Notes under the pieces: model-generated | What the model was told of the DNA's origin: nothing | The model's database searches: none | Seen by the model: only the letters and a program-made list of their open reading frames with translations | Program-made: the position numbers and the translations under genes | NCBI RefSeq assembly: GCF_003323715.1 | Contig: NZ_QOIN01000043.1 | Coordinates: 1 to 64,000 of the forward strand | Direction of reading: 5' to 3' | Length of the DNA: 64,000 bases | Source of the DNA: Streptomyces diacarni | GTDB taxonomy: Bacteria; Actinomycetota; Actinomycetes; Streptomycetales; Streptomycetaceae | Shown here: piece after piece, positions 42,166 through 50,604 of the stretch | Numbering within the stretch: position 1 is the first letter of the stretch | Layout: each line of letters starts with the position of its first letter

Positions 42166-43845
42166 ATGCCTTCTTCCGTCTCCCCGGACACGGACACCAC
42201 CGCCCCGCCGCCCGGCGGGGCGCCCCCCTCTCATCCGAGAGCGACCGAACCGTTCCTGCTCCTCGTGCTGGTCGTGTTGTCGGCGGTCGGTGCCGTCATC
42301 GGGATCGACCTCGTCGCCAAGCTCGGCATCTCCGCGAACACGGCGGTCGTCGGCGCCCTCATCGCCATGCTGATCGGGCGTATCCCGCTGACGGTGCTGC
42401 GCCGGATGCGTTCCGTGCACCGGCAGAACCTGGCCCAGAGCGCCATCTCGGCCGCCACGTTCGCCGCCGCTAACGCGTTGCTGACGTCGGTGGCCGTGCC
42501 GTACGTGTTCGGGCGCAAGGACCTGGTCTGGCCGATGCTGGCGGGCTCGTTCGTCGGGCTGCTCATCGACGCCTGGGTGCTCTACCGCTCCTTCGGCTCC
42601 CGGCTGCTGCCCGCCGAGGGCCCCTGGCCTCCGGGGGTCGCCGCCGCCGAGACCATCGAGGCGGGTGACAAGGGAGGCAAGCGCGCCGCCGTGCTCGCGG
42701 GCGGCACGGTCGTCGGGCTGGTCGGCACTCTCTTCCAGCTGCCGCTCTCGGCTGCCGGCGTCGCCTTCCTCGGCAACATCTGGGCGTTGCTGATGTTCGG
42801 CGTCGGGCTGGGGCTGCGCGAGTTCGGGCCGCAGCTGTTCGGCACCGACCTGGGAGCGGGTTACGTACCACACGGGGTGATGGTCGGCGCCGGACTCGTC
42901 GCGCTGGGCCAGGCGGTGGCTGTCCTGACGCGGCGCAGGAACAAGCGCGCGAGCGCCCCGTCGTCCGGCACGGCGGCCGTCACTCGGCCGTCCGTATCCG
43001 GCCAGGCCCCGGGGCCCGCCTCGCCCGTGGTGGACGAGGCGGCGCTGCGGCGCGCCCTGCTGCGCGGGTACGGGCTGTTCACGGCGGGCGCGGTGCTGCT
43101 CGCGCTGGCCGGTGGGCTCCTGGGCGAGATGAGCGTGCCCGGGCTGGTCGGCTGGGTGCTGTTCGCGGCGCTGGCCGCGCTGGTGCACGAGCTGATCGTG
43201 GGGCTGGCCGCGATGCAGTCGGGCTGGTTCCCGTCCTTCGCCGTCACCCTGATCTTCCTCATTCTGGGGCTGGTCATCGGCATTCCCTCCGTGCCGCTGG
43301 CCCTGCTGGTCGGCTACGTCTCGGCCACCGGGCCCGCCTTCGCCGACATGGGGTACGACCTGAAGGCGGGGTGGCTGCTGCGCCGTGACCACCGCCCCTG
43401 GGACCCGTGGGAGCGGGCGGGCAGGCGCGAGCAGTTCCGTGCCGCGCTGGTCGGTTTCGCCGTGGCCCTGGCCGTGGTGGCCGTGCTGTGGCAGTCGTAC
43501 TTCCGCCAGGGGCTGATCCCGCCCGTCGCGAAGGTCTACGCCGACACCGTCCGGCAGGGCCTCAGCGACGGCGACGCGCTGCGCACCATGCTGCTGTGGG
43601 CGATTCCCGGAGCGCTGATCCAACTGCTGGGCGGTACGCGACGGCAGATGGGCGTCATGCTGGCGACGGGTCTGCTCATCCTCACCCCGCACGCCTGTGT
43701 GCTGGTCCTGGCCGGACTGGCGGTGCGCGTGGTCTACCGGCGGCTGCGCGGTGACCAGGCCGACTCGGAGCTCAACCTCGTCGGCGCCGGGCTCATCGCC
43801 GGCAGTTCCCTCGGGGACTCGGCGCAGATCATCAAGGCCGGGTGA
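42166..43845 (+). CDS. OPT-family oligopeptide transporter
   Basis: A 559-residue membrane protein with about 14 hydrophobic helices. Family landmarks are GISANTAVVGALIAMLIGRI, NLAQSAISAATFAAANALL (the usual N-x-x-Q-T-x-A-S-A position), FLGNIWALLMFGVGLGLREF and GYDLKAGWLLRR near the end of the core. OPT proteins import tetra- to pentapeptides or metal-chelates in exchange for protons. The C-terminus NLVGAGLIAGSSLGDSAQII matches the family's GxGLIxGEsL motif. ATG 42166 is used. It follows the IclR gene by 299 bases and precedes two hydrolases, implying peptide uptake for breakdown. Confidence 0.88.
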   Translation: MPSSVSPDTDTTAPPPGGAPPSHPRATEPFLLLVLVVLSAVGAVIGIDLVAKLGISANTAVVGALIAMLIGRIPLTVLRRMRSVHRQNLAQSAISAATFAAANALLTSVAVPYVFGRKDLVWPMLAGSFVGLLIDAWVLYRSFGSRLLPAEGPWPPGVAAAETIEAGDKGGKRAAVLAGGTVVGLVGTLFQLPLSAAGVAFLGNIWALLMFGVGLGLREFGPQLFGTDLGAGYVPHGVMVGAGLVALGQAVAVLTRRRNKRASAPSSGTAAVTRPSVSGQAPGPASPVVDEAALRRALLRGYGLFTAGAVLLALAGGLLGEMSVPGLVGWVLFAALAALVHELIVGLAAMQSGWFPSFAVTLIFLILGLVIGIPSVPLALLVGYVSATGPAFADMGYDLKAGWLLRRDHRPWDPWERAGRREQFRAALVGFAVALAVVAVLWQSYFRQGLIPPVAKVYADTVRQGLSDGDALRTMLLWAIPGALIQLLGGTRRQMGVMLATGLLILTPHACVLVLAGLAVRVVYRRLRGDQADSELNLVGAGLIAGSSLGDSAQIIKAG

Positions 43846-43967
43846 CTCCTGACGTGACGTCCTCCCCCACACCGCGGTGCGCCCCGCGCGCCCGGCCGCC
43901 CCCTCCACCGTGGACAAGCCGCGCACCGCGGCCCGCCGCACGACGCACGCAGTACGAGGAGAACCCC

Positions 43968-45032
43968 ATGGAAATGCACAGCCGTCTCGAACCCCGCGCC
44001 GAGTACCTCGGCTTCGAACTCGCCCTCGCCGCCCGCAAGCTGGTCGAGCAGGTCATGCTGGTCAAGCCGGGCGAGCACGTGGTGCTGACCGGCGACACCA
44101 GCAGCGACCGGCGGGTCGTCGACGCCACAGCCCACGCGGTCGCCGCCGCCGGGGCGCACCCCGTCATCGTCTGGTACGAGACGCTGCCGGGCTCGTCCAT
44201 GGAGCCGCCGCGGCCGGTCGCCGGAGCCATCGCGGACGCGGACGTGTGGATCGAGTTCGCCCTCTCCTACCTCATGCACTCCGACGCCTTCCGCGCCGCC
44301 ATGAAGAACGGCTGCCGCTACACCAATCTGACCGCCATGGACGTGCAGATGCTCGTCGCCACCGTGGGCCGCCCGGACTTCGACGGCGTGATACGGCTCG
44401 GCAAGGCGCTGGTGAAGCTGCTGGAGGAAGCCGACGAGGTGCGCATCACCTCCGCGAACGGCACCGACATCACAGGACGCAACGGGACGCGGCCGATCAA
44501 CCTGCGCGGCAAGCCCGCCGAGAAGCCGGGCGAAACCGTCATGCTCTCCGGGCAGATCTCCTGGAACCCCCTGGAGGAGACGCAGAACGGCACACTCGTC
44601 TTCGACGGCGCGCTGTGGCCGCCGGACGAGCTGGGGCTGCTGCGCTCCCCGGTCCGCTGCACCGTCGAGAACGGCGTCGTCACGGCCATCGAGGGCGGAC
44701 AGGACGCCGAGACGTTCCGCCGCTGGATGGAGTCGTGGGACGACCCGAACATGTTCCGCGTCGCGCACTGGTCGCTGGGCTTCAACCCCGGGGTGCCGGC
44801 GCCCACCGGCCGTATCGTCGAGGACGAGCGGGTCTTCGGCTGCGTGGAGCTGGGCATCGGCACCAAGGGCGCCTGGATCGGCGGCGAGCCGTGGGTCGCG
44901 GCCGCGCACACCGACGGCAGCGTGCTGGGCCCCTCCCTCTACCTGGACGGCGAAGCCATCGAGAAGGACGGCCGCTACGTGCACCCGGAGCTGGTCCGTA
45001 TCTGCGCCGAGCTCGGCGTCGCGGGGTACTGA
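43968..45032 (+). CDS. M29-like aminopeptidase/NicX-like metal-dependent enzyme
   Basis: A 354-residue protein of the thermophilic aminopeptidase T (M29) superfamily. The N-terminal domain has ALAARKLVEQVMLVKPGEHVVL with a following Rossmann-like region; the C-terminal domain has RVAHWSLGFNPG and VAAAHTDGSVLG. In NicX (2,5-dihydroxypyridine dioxygenase), a sister family, a His and an HxD pair bind iron; the same His and H-T-D arrangement is seen here, while the full two-metal set of M29 peptidases is not obvious. Aminopeptidase or ring-cleaving dioxygenase are both possible; the OPT and S33 neighbours favour the former. ATG 43968 has GGAG upstream. Confidence 0.72.
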   Translation: MEMHSRLEPRAEYLGFELALAARKLVEQVMLVKPGEHVVLTGDTSSDRRVVDATAHAVAAAGAHPVIVWYETLPGSSMEPPRPVAGAIADADVWIEFALSYLMHSDAFRAAMKNGCRYTNLTAMDVQMLVATVGRPDFDGVIRLGKALVKLLEEADEVRITSANGTDITGRNGTRPINLRGKPAEKPGETVMLSGQISWNPLEETQNGTLVFDGALWPPDELGLLRSPVRCTVENGVVTAIEGGQDAETFRRWMESWDDPNMFRVAHWSLGFNPGVPAPTGRIVEDERVFGCVELGIGTKGAWIGGEPWVAAAHTDGSVLGPSLYLDGEAIEKDGRYVHPELVRICAELGVAGY

Positions 45033-45113
45033 CCACCGCGAACCCGCCCTCGTTCCGCACGGGGAGGGGCGCTGTCCCCTCCCCGTGCGTCCCACCTCCC
45101 CAGGAGTCGCCCG

Positions 45114-46463
45114 ATGAACTCTCCTGCAGGCCCGCGCGCCCACGCGCCGGTCACCTACCGCCACGACGGCCTCGTGTGCACCGACCACACCCTCGACGTC
45201 CCCCTGGACCACACCGACCCCGGCGGCCCGACGCTGGCGCTCTTCGCCCGCGAGGTCACCGCGGCCGGCCGCGAACACGACGACCTGCCGCGGCTGCTGT
45301 GGCTCCAGGGCGGGCCCGGCGGACGCGCCGAGCGCCCCAACGCCGCCGGGGCATGGCTGCGGCGCGCGCTCCAGGACTACCGGGTCGTGCTCATGGACCA
45401 GCGGGGTACAGGACGCAGCACCCCCGCGGACCGGCGCACCCTCGCCGCCTTCCCCGACGCCGAGGCGACCGCGGCCTACCTGGCACACTTCCGCGCGGAC
45501 TCCCTCGTCCGCGACGCCGAAGCGCTGCGCGCCCACCTCCACGGCAGCGCCGACCCGCTGGACGCGCCGCCCTGGACAGTGCTCGGGCAGAGCTTCGGCG
45601 GCTTCTGCGCCCTGAGCTACCTCAGCCTCGCTCCCGAAGGCCTGGCCCAGGTGTTCGTCACCGGGGGCCTGCCCACCCTCACCGGACACGCCGACGACGT
45701 CTACCGCGCCGCCTACGCCCGCACGCTGGCGCACAACGAGCGGTACTTCGCCCGCTATCCGGGCGACCAGGCGCCGGCCGACGCCGTCGCCGCGCACCTG
45801 GAGCGCAACGACGTCCCGCTGCCCTCGGGCGAACGGCTGAGCGTGCGCCGCTTCCAGACGCTGGGCATCACCTTCGGCACCGCCGCGAAGTTCGACAGCC
45901 TGCACTACCTGCTGGAGACCGCGTTCGTACCTGGCCCGCGGGGGCCCGAGCTGTCGGATGCCTTCCTGCGCGGCGCTGACGCGGTGCTCTCCTTCGCCGA
46001 ACGGCCCCTCTACGCGCTGCTGCACGAGCCGATCTACGGCCAGGGCGGCAGGCCCACGGCATGGTCGGCGCACCGGATCCGGGAGGAGTTCCCCGCCTTC
46101 GACGCCACGGGCATCGCGGACGGCGGCGCGGGGCCGCTCCGCTTCACCGGCGAGATGATCTACCCCTGGCAGTTCGAGGAGGACCCCGCGCTCGTACCGT
46201 TGCGCGAGACCGCCGAGGTGCTGGCCCAGCGCACCGACTGGCCGGCCCTGTACGACCTGGACCGGCTGGCGGCCAACGAGGTGCCCGTCGCGGCCGCCGT
46301 CTACTACGACGACATGTTCGTCGACCGGGAGCAGGCGCTGGAGACGGCGTCGCGGGTGCGCGGGCTGCGGCCGTGGATCACCAACACGCACGCCCACGAC
46401 GGCGTCCGCACCGACCCCGCCGTCCTGGACCGCCTGATGGCCATGGCCCGCGGCGCGCTCTGA
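45114..46463 (+). CDS. S33-family alpha/beta-hydrolase, proline iminopeptidase-like
   Basis: A 449-residue alpha/beta-hydrolase with a cap domain. The nucleophile elbow is GQSFGG (Ser160), the oxyanion loop LLWLQGGPGGRAERP, and DQRGTGRS is the classical proline iminopeptidase signature. The acid and base are probably Asp in YYDDMFVD and His in NTHAHDGVR. Length fits the larger prolyl aminopeptidase branch, which removes N-terminal Pro from short peptides. There is no signal peptide. ATG 45114 follows CCAGGAG. It closes the peptide-utilisation group and is followed by a strong terminator. Confidence 0.88.
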   Translation: MNSPAGPRAHAPVTYRHDGLVCTDHTLDVPLDHTDPGGPTLALFAREVTAAGREHDDLPRLLWLQGGPGGRAERPNAAGAWLRRALQDYRVVLMDQRGTGRSTPADRRTLAAFPDAEATAAYLAHFRADSLVRDAEALRAHLHGSADPLDAPPWTVLGQSFGGFCALSYLSLAPEGLAQVFVTGGLPTLTGHADDVYRAAYARTLAHNERYFARYPGDQAPADAVAAHLERNDVPLPSGERLSVRRFQTLGITFGTAAKFDSLHYLLETAFVPGPRGPELSDAFLRGADAVLSFAERPLYALLHEPIYGQGGRPTAWSAHRIREEFPAFDATGIADGGAGPLRFTGEMIYPWQFEEDPALVPLRETAEVLAQRTDWPALYDLDRLAANEVPVAAAVYYDDMFVDREQALETASRVRGLRPWITNTHAHDGVRTDPAVLDRLMAMARGAL

Positions 46464-46471
46464 GCGGCGCG

Positions 46472-46512
46472 CTCCGGGCACGGGCAGGTGCGGTGCACGC
46501 CCGTGCCCGGAG
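46472..46512. terminator. Bidirectional terminator between S33 hydrolase and GH64 genes
   Basis: CTCCGGGCACGGGC (46472-46485) and GCCCGTGCCCGGAG (46499-46512) form a perfect 14-pair stem with a 13-base loop, between two convergent genes. Confidence 0.78.
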
Positions 46513-46545
46513 GAGGTCCGGCCGGCCGGCCGACAGCGGGACGGG

Positions 46546-47715
46546 TCACCCGAAGGGCGTCAGGGTGAGTGTCATCTCCTGCACGCCGCCGTCCTCGATG
46601 TAGGAGGCGAAGCCGCCCACGTCGTCGAAGGCGAAACCGTAGGCCTTGCCGTCCTCGGTGGCGGCGTGCATGGCCTTGGCGTAGTGGTGGGTGAGGTCAC
46701 CCTGGTAGAAGGCGGCCGGGTCGCTGGTGGGCTGTTCGGCCGTCGACAGCAGGGTGGTCCGGTTGAAGGCGGCGCCCAGGATGGCGGCAACCGGTCCCGT
46801 GGTGCCGTCGTTGGGCGCTGCCAGGGCGCCGTCGCAGAAGAGGACGTCCTTGGTGGTCGGCTTGGAGAACGAGACGGAGGCCGGCCCCGTGAAGGACAGC
46901 GTGTCGCCCGCCACGCGGCCGGTGAAGTCGCCCGCGTTGGTGGTGACCTTGAGGTCCTTGCCCTGGTAGGCGGACCAGACCTCGTCGATGTAGGACGCGA
47001 AGTAGTCCTCGGCGAACAGGCCGGCGCCGAGGCCGTGTCCTGGCGCGATGACGCGCTTGTCGTCGATGACGAGCCGGGAGAACGCCTCGACGCCCTTGAC
47101 CTGGTCGAAGATGCCGGCCCGCGCGCCGGGCTTGAGCGTGCCGGTCGTCTGATCCGAGGCACCCTTGAGCCCGATGGCCAGCGGAACGCTGAACATGTCC
47201 ACCATGGTGGTGTTGCAGTACATGGCGCCGCCCTTGTAGGTGAACTCGGCGCAGTCGTGCACGATCGGGTAGTTCGGGTCGGACTCGACCCAGGCCGCGG
47301 GGTAGGCCAGGGAGGCGCCCTGATCGGTGCCGACGGCCTTGAACTTCAGCTTCTCGCCGCAGGAGACGTAGATCCGGCCGGACATCTCGGGCAGCTGCAC
47401 GGTCGTCTCGTTGCCGGACAGCGAGATGGCGTAGTCGGTGTAGCCGTCAGGACCGTTGTCGGAGAGCTGCACCTGCCGCAGCTCGCCCTCGGGGGTGACG
47501 TAGCACTGGTTGGTGCCGTCGTTGCCCACGATGTAGAGGTAGATCGACGCGTTGTCGTAGGCACCGCTGTTGTTGACGATTTTCAGCGGCAGGGCCGCCT
47601 TCGGCTGCGAGGGGCTGCCGGCGCTCGCCTGCTGGGCTATGAGCGCTCCTGCGGGGACGGCGAGTGCGGTCGCTGCGGCGCTGCGCAGCAGTACGCGTCG
47701 GCTGAAGGGGGACAC
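46546..47715 (-). CDS. Secreted GH64 endo-beta-1,3-glucanase
   Basis: A 389-residue exported glycoside hydrolase of family 64, which cuts laminarin/fungal beta-1,3-glucan with release of pentasaccharides. A twin-arginine-type signal (FSRRVLLRSAAATALAVPAG) ends near QQASA. The mature domain starts PLKIVNNSGAYDNASIYLYIVG, and the catalytic pair is visible as Glu157 in CAEFTYKG and Asp173 in MVDMFSVPLA, matching Glu154/Asp170 of the characterised Streptomyces matensis enzyme. No carbohydrate-binding module is attached. GTG 47715 has GGAGG nine bases upstream. It would digest fungal walls outside the cell. Confidence 0.92.
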   Translation of the reverse strand: MSPFSRRVLLRSAAATALAVPAGALIAQQASAGSPSQPKAALPLKIVNNSGAYDNASIYLYIVGNDGTNQCYVTPEGELRQVQLSDNGPDGYTDYAISLSGNETTVQLPEMSGRIYVSCGEKLKFKAVGTDQGASLAYPAAWVESDPNYPIVHDCAEFTYKGGAMYCNTTMVDMFSVPLAIGLKGASDQTTGTLKPGARAGIFDQVKGVEAFSRLVIDDKRVIAPGHGLGAGLFAEDYFASYIDEVWSAYQGKDLKVTTNAGDFTGRVAGDTLSFTGPASVSFSKPTTKDVLFCDGALAAPNDGTTGPVAAILGAAFNRTTLLSTAEQPTSDPAAFYQGDLTHHYAKAMHAATEDGKAYGFAFDDVGGFASYIEDGGVQEMTLTLTPFG

Positions 47716-48111
47716 GGGATCGAACCTCCGGTGTTCGCGACGGTCACCCGGCCGGCGGGCGGTAACCCGTCGGACCTGGTGTGGGTGCGGGTTGCCTGCC
47801 GGGCCGGGCCGCGCCGGCGGGTGCCGTCCACGTCGCGGCCAGGCAGGTCGGCGTGACGTCGCGCGCTCGCGGACCGCGGGTTCGCGGACCGTGCCGCCGC
47901 TCCCGGGCGCCCCGGAGCCGGTGCCCCGTCGGTGGGCACACGTGTGGCCGTCGTCATGACATGCGCTCCTCTTCGGTGGGGGGTGATGAGCGCTCTCACG
48001 TCACGGAAAAGCACCGTGTCCGAAGGTATGGACCATCGTCAAGAGGCAGGCGCACATTCGCTGTGATCTCGCCCCGGATTGAACCGGACGCGGCCGGCAG
48101 CCGTAATGAGA
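47716..48111. other. Intergenic region upstream of the GH64 gene
   Basis: This stretch between the GH64 start and the terminator of helR has no convincing gene. A small minus-strand frame (47637-48014) runs through it but overlaps the GH64 start in another frame. A direct repeat CGCGGACCG occurs twice at about 47869-47890. The GH64 promoter should lie here but no clear -10/-35 pair was found. Confidence 0.4.
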
Positions 48112-48163
48112 CCGGCCCGTCCGGGAATTCGGACGGGCCGGCGGCGTACCCGCGCCGCCGGCC
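48112..48163 (-). terminator. Two overlapping hairpins after the helR-like gene
   Basis: Stem A pairs CCGGCCCGTCCG (48112-48123) with CGGACGGGCCGG (48130-48141), 12 pairs. Stem B pairs GGCCGGCGGCG (48136-48146) with CGCCGCCGGCC (48153-48163), 11 pairs. They share 48136-48141, so only one can form at a time. Stem B begins 8 bases after the helR stop. Confidence 0.65.
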
Positions 48164-48171
48164 AGAGCATG

Positions 48172-50454
48172 TCAGTCGGGGCGTTCCGCGCTGCCCGCCG
48201 CGACGGCGTCCGACAACCCCACCGGCAGCGGGGACCGGTGCAGAATGCCGAGTGTCCGGGTGGCGCGGGTCAAAGCGACATACAGGTCGCTCGTGGCGAA
48301 CTCGGCGGGCTCGACGACCAGGACCCGGTCGAATTCGAGGCCCTTGGCCTGTCGCGGAGCGAGCAGGACGAGGTGCCGGGTCAGGTCGGGATCGGCGCCC
48401 GCGACGACCCCCGGAAGGAGGGCGGCCAGATCATCGTGCAGTCGCCGGGGCGCGATGATCGCGAGGCGTCCCTCCTGCGGGGTCTCGGCGGCCGCTGCCT
48501 CGGCAGCGGCCGCCGCCAGGTCGCCGGACACCTGCCTGATCCACGGCAGGGCGCCTTCGGAGCGGACCGAGGAGGGCGGCGCGAAGCCGGGCCGCTCGGC
48601 GGCCACGACGGCGGCGGCGAGCTCCATCACCTCGGTGGGTGTGCGGTAGTTGACGTCGAGCCGGGTGTGCTCCCAGCGGTCACCGACGTAGGGGTCGAGG
48701 ATGTCCTCCCAGGAGCCGACACCGGACTCCTCGGAGGTCTGCGCGGGGTCGCCGACGAGGGTCATGGAGCGCGAGGGGCAGCGCCGCATCAGCAGCCGCC
48801 ACGCCATCGGGGAGAGCTCCTGCGCCTCGTCGACGATGACGTGTCCGAAGGCCCAGGTGCGGTCGGCGGCGGCGCGTTCGGCCGCCGTGCGGTGGTCGGC
48901 CTCCTCGTGGCGTTCGGCCATGCGCTCGGCGTCGATGATGTCGTGCGCGGCGAGGACCTCCGATTCGGTGTCCTCGAACTCGAACGACTCGGAGCCGCGG
49001 GCGACCTCCAGGACGCCCTGCGCGTACGCGACGCGCTCCTGGCGTTCGGCCTCCGCCGCGGCCTGCCGCGCGCTGTCGTCCTCGCCGAGGAGTTCGGCGG
49101 CCTCGTCCAGCAGTGGCGTGTCCGCCGGGGTCCAGTCGGCGGGCGAGGTGCGGGGCCTGCGGACGGCGGAGGCGTCCTCCTCGGACAGGCGGGTGGGTTC
49201 TGACAGATAGTCGGCGACGAACTCTTGGGGGCTGATGTCGGGCCACAGCTGGGCGATCGCCGCGTGCACGTCGGGGTTGGCGGCGATGGTCTTGCCCAGT
49301 TGGGCGATGTCGTCGGGGCCCAGGAGGTTCGGGCCGCCGTAGGGGTCGGTCCCGATGCGTTCGACGAGCTGTGCCGTGAGCGCGTCGACGACGCGGAAGG
49401 CGAAGTGCGGCCGGGCCAGGTTGTGCGGGAGCGAGGTGGCGCGTGCGGCCTCGCGGGCCTCGTCGGCGAGGTGCCAGTCGAGGACGAGGTCGCCGTCGTC
49501 GTTCGGGATGATCATCGGCTCGCCCGGCTCGGGCACCTGCTGCCGGTCGCGGACGGCCAGCCGCAGGATCTCCGCCATCTCGGCGCGGCCCTTGACCTCG
49601 GCGGCGTGCGCGCTGTCCGTGCCCCGTGCCTCGACGCCGGGGAAGAGCTCACCGAGCGTCGCCAGCAGCACTCCCGTCTCGCCGAGCGACGGCAGCACCT
49701 CGCCGATGTAGGCGAGGAACGCCGGGTTCGGGCCGACGACCAGCACGGCGCGCCTGGCGAGGAGTTCGCGGTGCTCGTAGAGCAGGAACGCGGCCCGGTG
49801 CAGCGCCACGGCGGTCTTTCCGGTGCCGGGGCCGCCCTCCACCACGAGGACGCCGCGGTGCGGTGCGCGGATGATGCGGTCCTGCTCGGCCTGGATGGTG
49901 CGCACGATGTCGCTCATGCGGCCGGTGCGGGCGGCGTTCAGGGACGCGAGGAGGACGGTGTCGCCGCTGGGGTCCTCGTGCCCGGTGCGTGCGGTGTCGC
50001 CCAGGTCGAGGATCTCGTCGTGCAGCTCGGTGACGGTGCGGCCCTGCGTGGTGAGGTGGCGCCTGCGGCGCAGGCCCATGGGGGTGTGCCCGGTGGCCAG
50101 GTAGAAGGGGCGGGCCGCGGGAGCGCGCCAGTCGATGAGGATCGGGGTGCGCTCGGGATCGTCCTCCTCGTCCTCGCGCAGGCCGATGCGGCCGATGTGG
50201 TGCGCGGTGCCGTCCGCCAGGTCGATACGGCCGAAGCACAGCGAGCCGTCGACGGAGTTCAGCGCCGTCAGCGACCTCGTGCGTTCCGCCAGGCGCACGT
50301 CGCGTTCGACGCGCCCCTGCTTGGTGTTGCCGTCCGGCACCTGTGCCTGGGCGACCGCCGATTCCGCCCACCGGCGCAGTGCGTCGACACGCGCGTAAAG
50401 GTGGTCGACGTATTCCTGCTCGCTCCGCAATGCGACGCTTTCCCCGTTTGACAA
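48172..50454 (-). CDS. helR: HelD/HelR-like RNA polymerase recycling ATPase
   Basis: A 760-residue UvrD/HelD-superfamily 1 protein. It has an N-terminal helical arm with REEQ-like SEQEYVDHLYARVDALRRWA, Walker A GGPGTGKT (Lys213), an internal HelD-specific insertion (residues about 290-500), Walker B HVIVDEAQELSPMAW, NYRTPTEVMELA (motif IV) and C-terminal KGLEFDRVLVVEP and YVALTRATRTL (motifs V, VI). HelD proteins free stalled or rifamycin-bound RNA polymerase; the actinomycete HelR branch contributes to rifamycin tolerance. The start TTG 50454 has GGGAG upstream; TTG 50430 is an alternative. Palindromes lie directly upstream. It is a separate unit from the mannosidase operon. Confidence 0.85.
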   Translation of the reverse strand: MSNGESVALRSEQEYVDHLYARVDALRRWAESAVAQAQVPDGNTKQGRVERDVRLAERTRSLTALNSVDGSLCFGRIDLADGTAHHIGRIGLREDEEDDPERTPILIDWRAPAARPFYLATGHTPMGLRRRRHLTTQGRTVTELHDEILDLGDTARTGHEDPSGDTVLLASLNAARTGRMSDIVRTIQAEQDRIIRAPHRGVLVVEGGPGTGKTAVALHRAAFLLYEHRELLARRAVLVVGPNPAFLAYIGEVLPSLGETGVLLATLGELFPGVEARGTDSAHAAEVKGRAEMAEILRLAVRDRQQVPEPGEPMIIPNDDGDLVLDWHLADEAREAARATSLPHNLARPHFAFRVVDALTAQLVERIGTDPYGGPNLLGPDDIAQLGKTIAANPDVHAAIAQLWPDISPQEFVADYLSEPTRLSEEDASAVRRPRTSPADWTPADTPLLDEAAELLGEDDSARQAAAEAERQERVAYAQGVLEVARGSESFEFEDTESEVLAAHDIIDAERMAERHEEADHRTAAERAAADRTWAFGHVIVDEAQELSPMAWRLLMRRCPSRSMTLVGDPAQTSEESGVGSWEDILDPYVGDRWEHTRLDVNYRTPTEVMELAAAVVAAERPGFAPPSSVRSEGALPWIRQVSGDLAAAAAEAAAAETPQEGRLAIIAPRRLHDDLAALLPGVVAGADPDLTRHLVLLAPRQAKGLEFDRVLVVEPAEFATSDLYVALTRATRTLGILHRSPLPVGLSDAVAAGSAERPD

Positions 50455-50469
50455 ATCGGCTCCCTGCCC

Positions 50470-50528
50470 GTTATGCTGACTCTATTGACGGCCCCAATTC
50501 GGGGCCTTTTTCTGTGGGCACACAGAAA
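50470..50528 (-). promoter_or_regulatory. Promoter and palindromes upstream of the helR-like gene
   Basis: Read on the minus strand, a possible -35 TTGGGG (50497-50492) and -10 CATAAC (50475-50470) are 16 bases apart, about 16 bases before the TTG start. The -35 lies in the palindrome GGCCCCGAATTGGGGCC (50490-50506). A second hairpin TTTCTGTG-GGCA-CACAGAAA is at 50509-50528. HelR genes in other streptomycetes carry a palindromic rifamycin-associated element at the promoter; whether this one matches needs an alignment. Confidence 0.5.
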
Positions 50529-50544
50529 CAACCAAGGTAGCTCA

Positions 50545-50582
50545 GGAAATCCCCGGTCGCAATTCTGCGACCGGGGATTTCC
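50545..50582 (-). terminator. Strong terminator after the N-glycan operon
   Basis: GGAAATCCCCGGTCGCA (50545-50561) and TGCGACCGGGGATTTCC (50566-50582) form a perfect 17-pair stem with a 4-base loop, 22 bases past the mannosidase stop and before the helR promoter. It is the longest clean hairpin in the window. Confidence 0.85.
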
Positions 50583-50604
50583 GATACCGGGCGAGGCGCT
50601 GCCG

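Noticed and set aside
47637..48014. Minus-strand frame upstream of and overlapping the GH64 start
   Set aside because: It overlaps the well-supported GH64 start in another frame, has Arg/Pro-biased composition and no homology by eye. GAGGAG near 47960 alone is not enough.
50490..50511. GGCCCC hairpin followed by TTTTT as an intrinsic terminator on the plus strand
   Set aside because: No plus-strand gene ends here; on the minus strand the T-run is on the wrong side. It fits better as a promoter palindrome.
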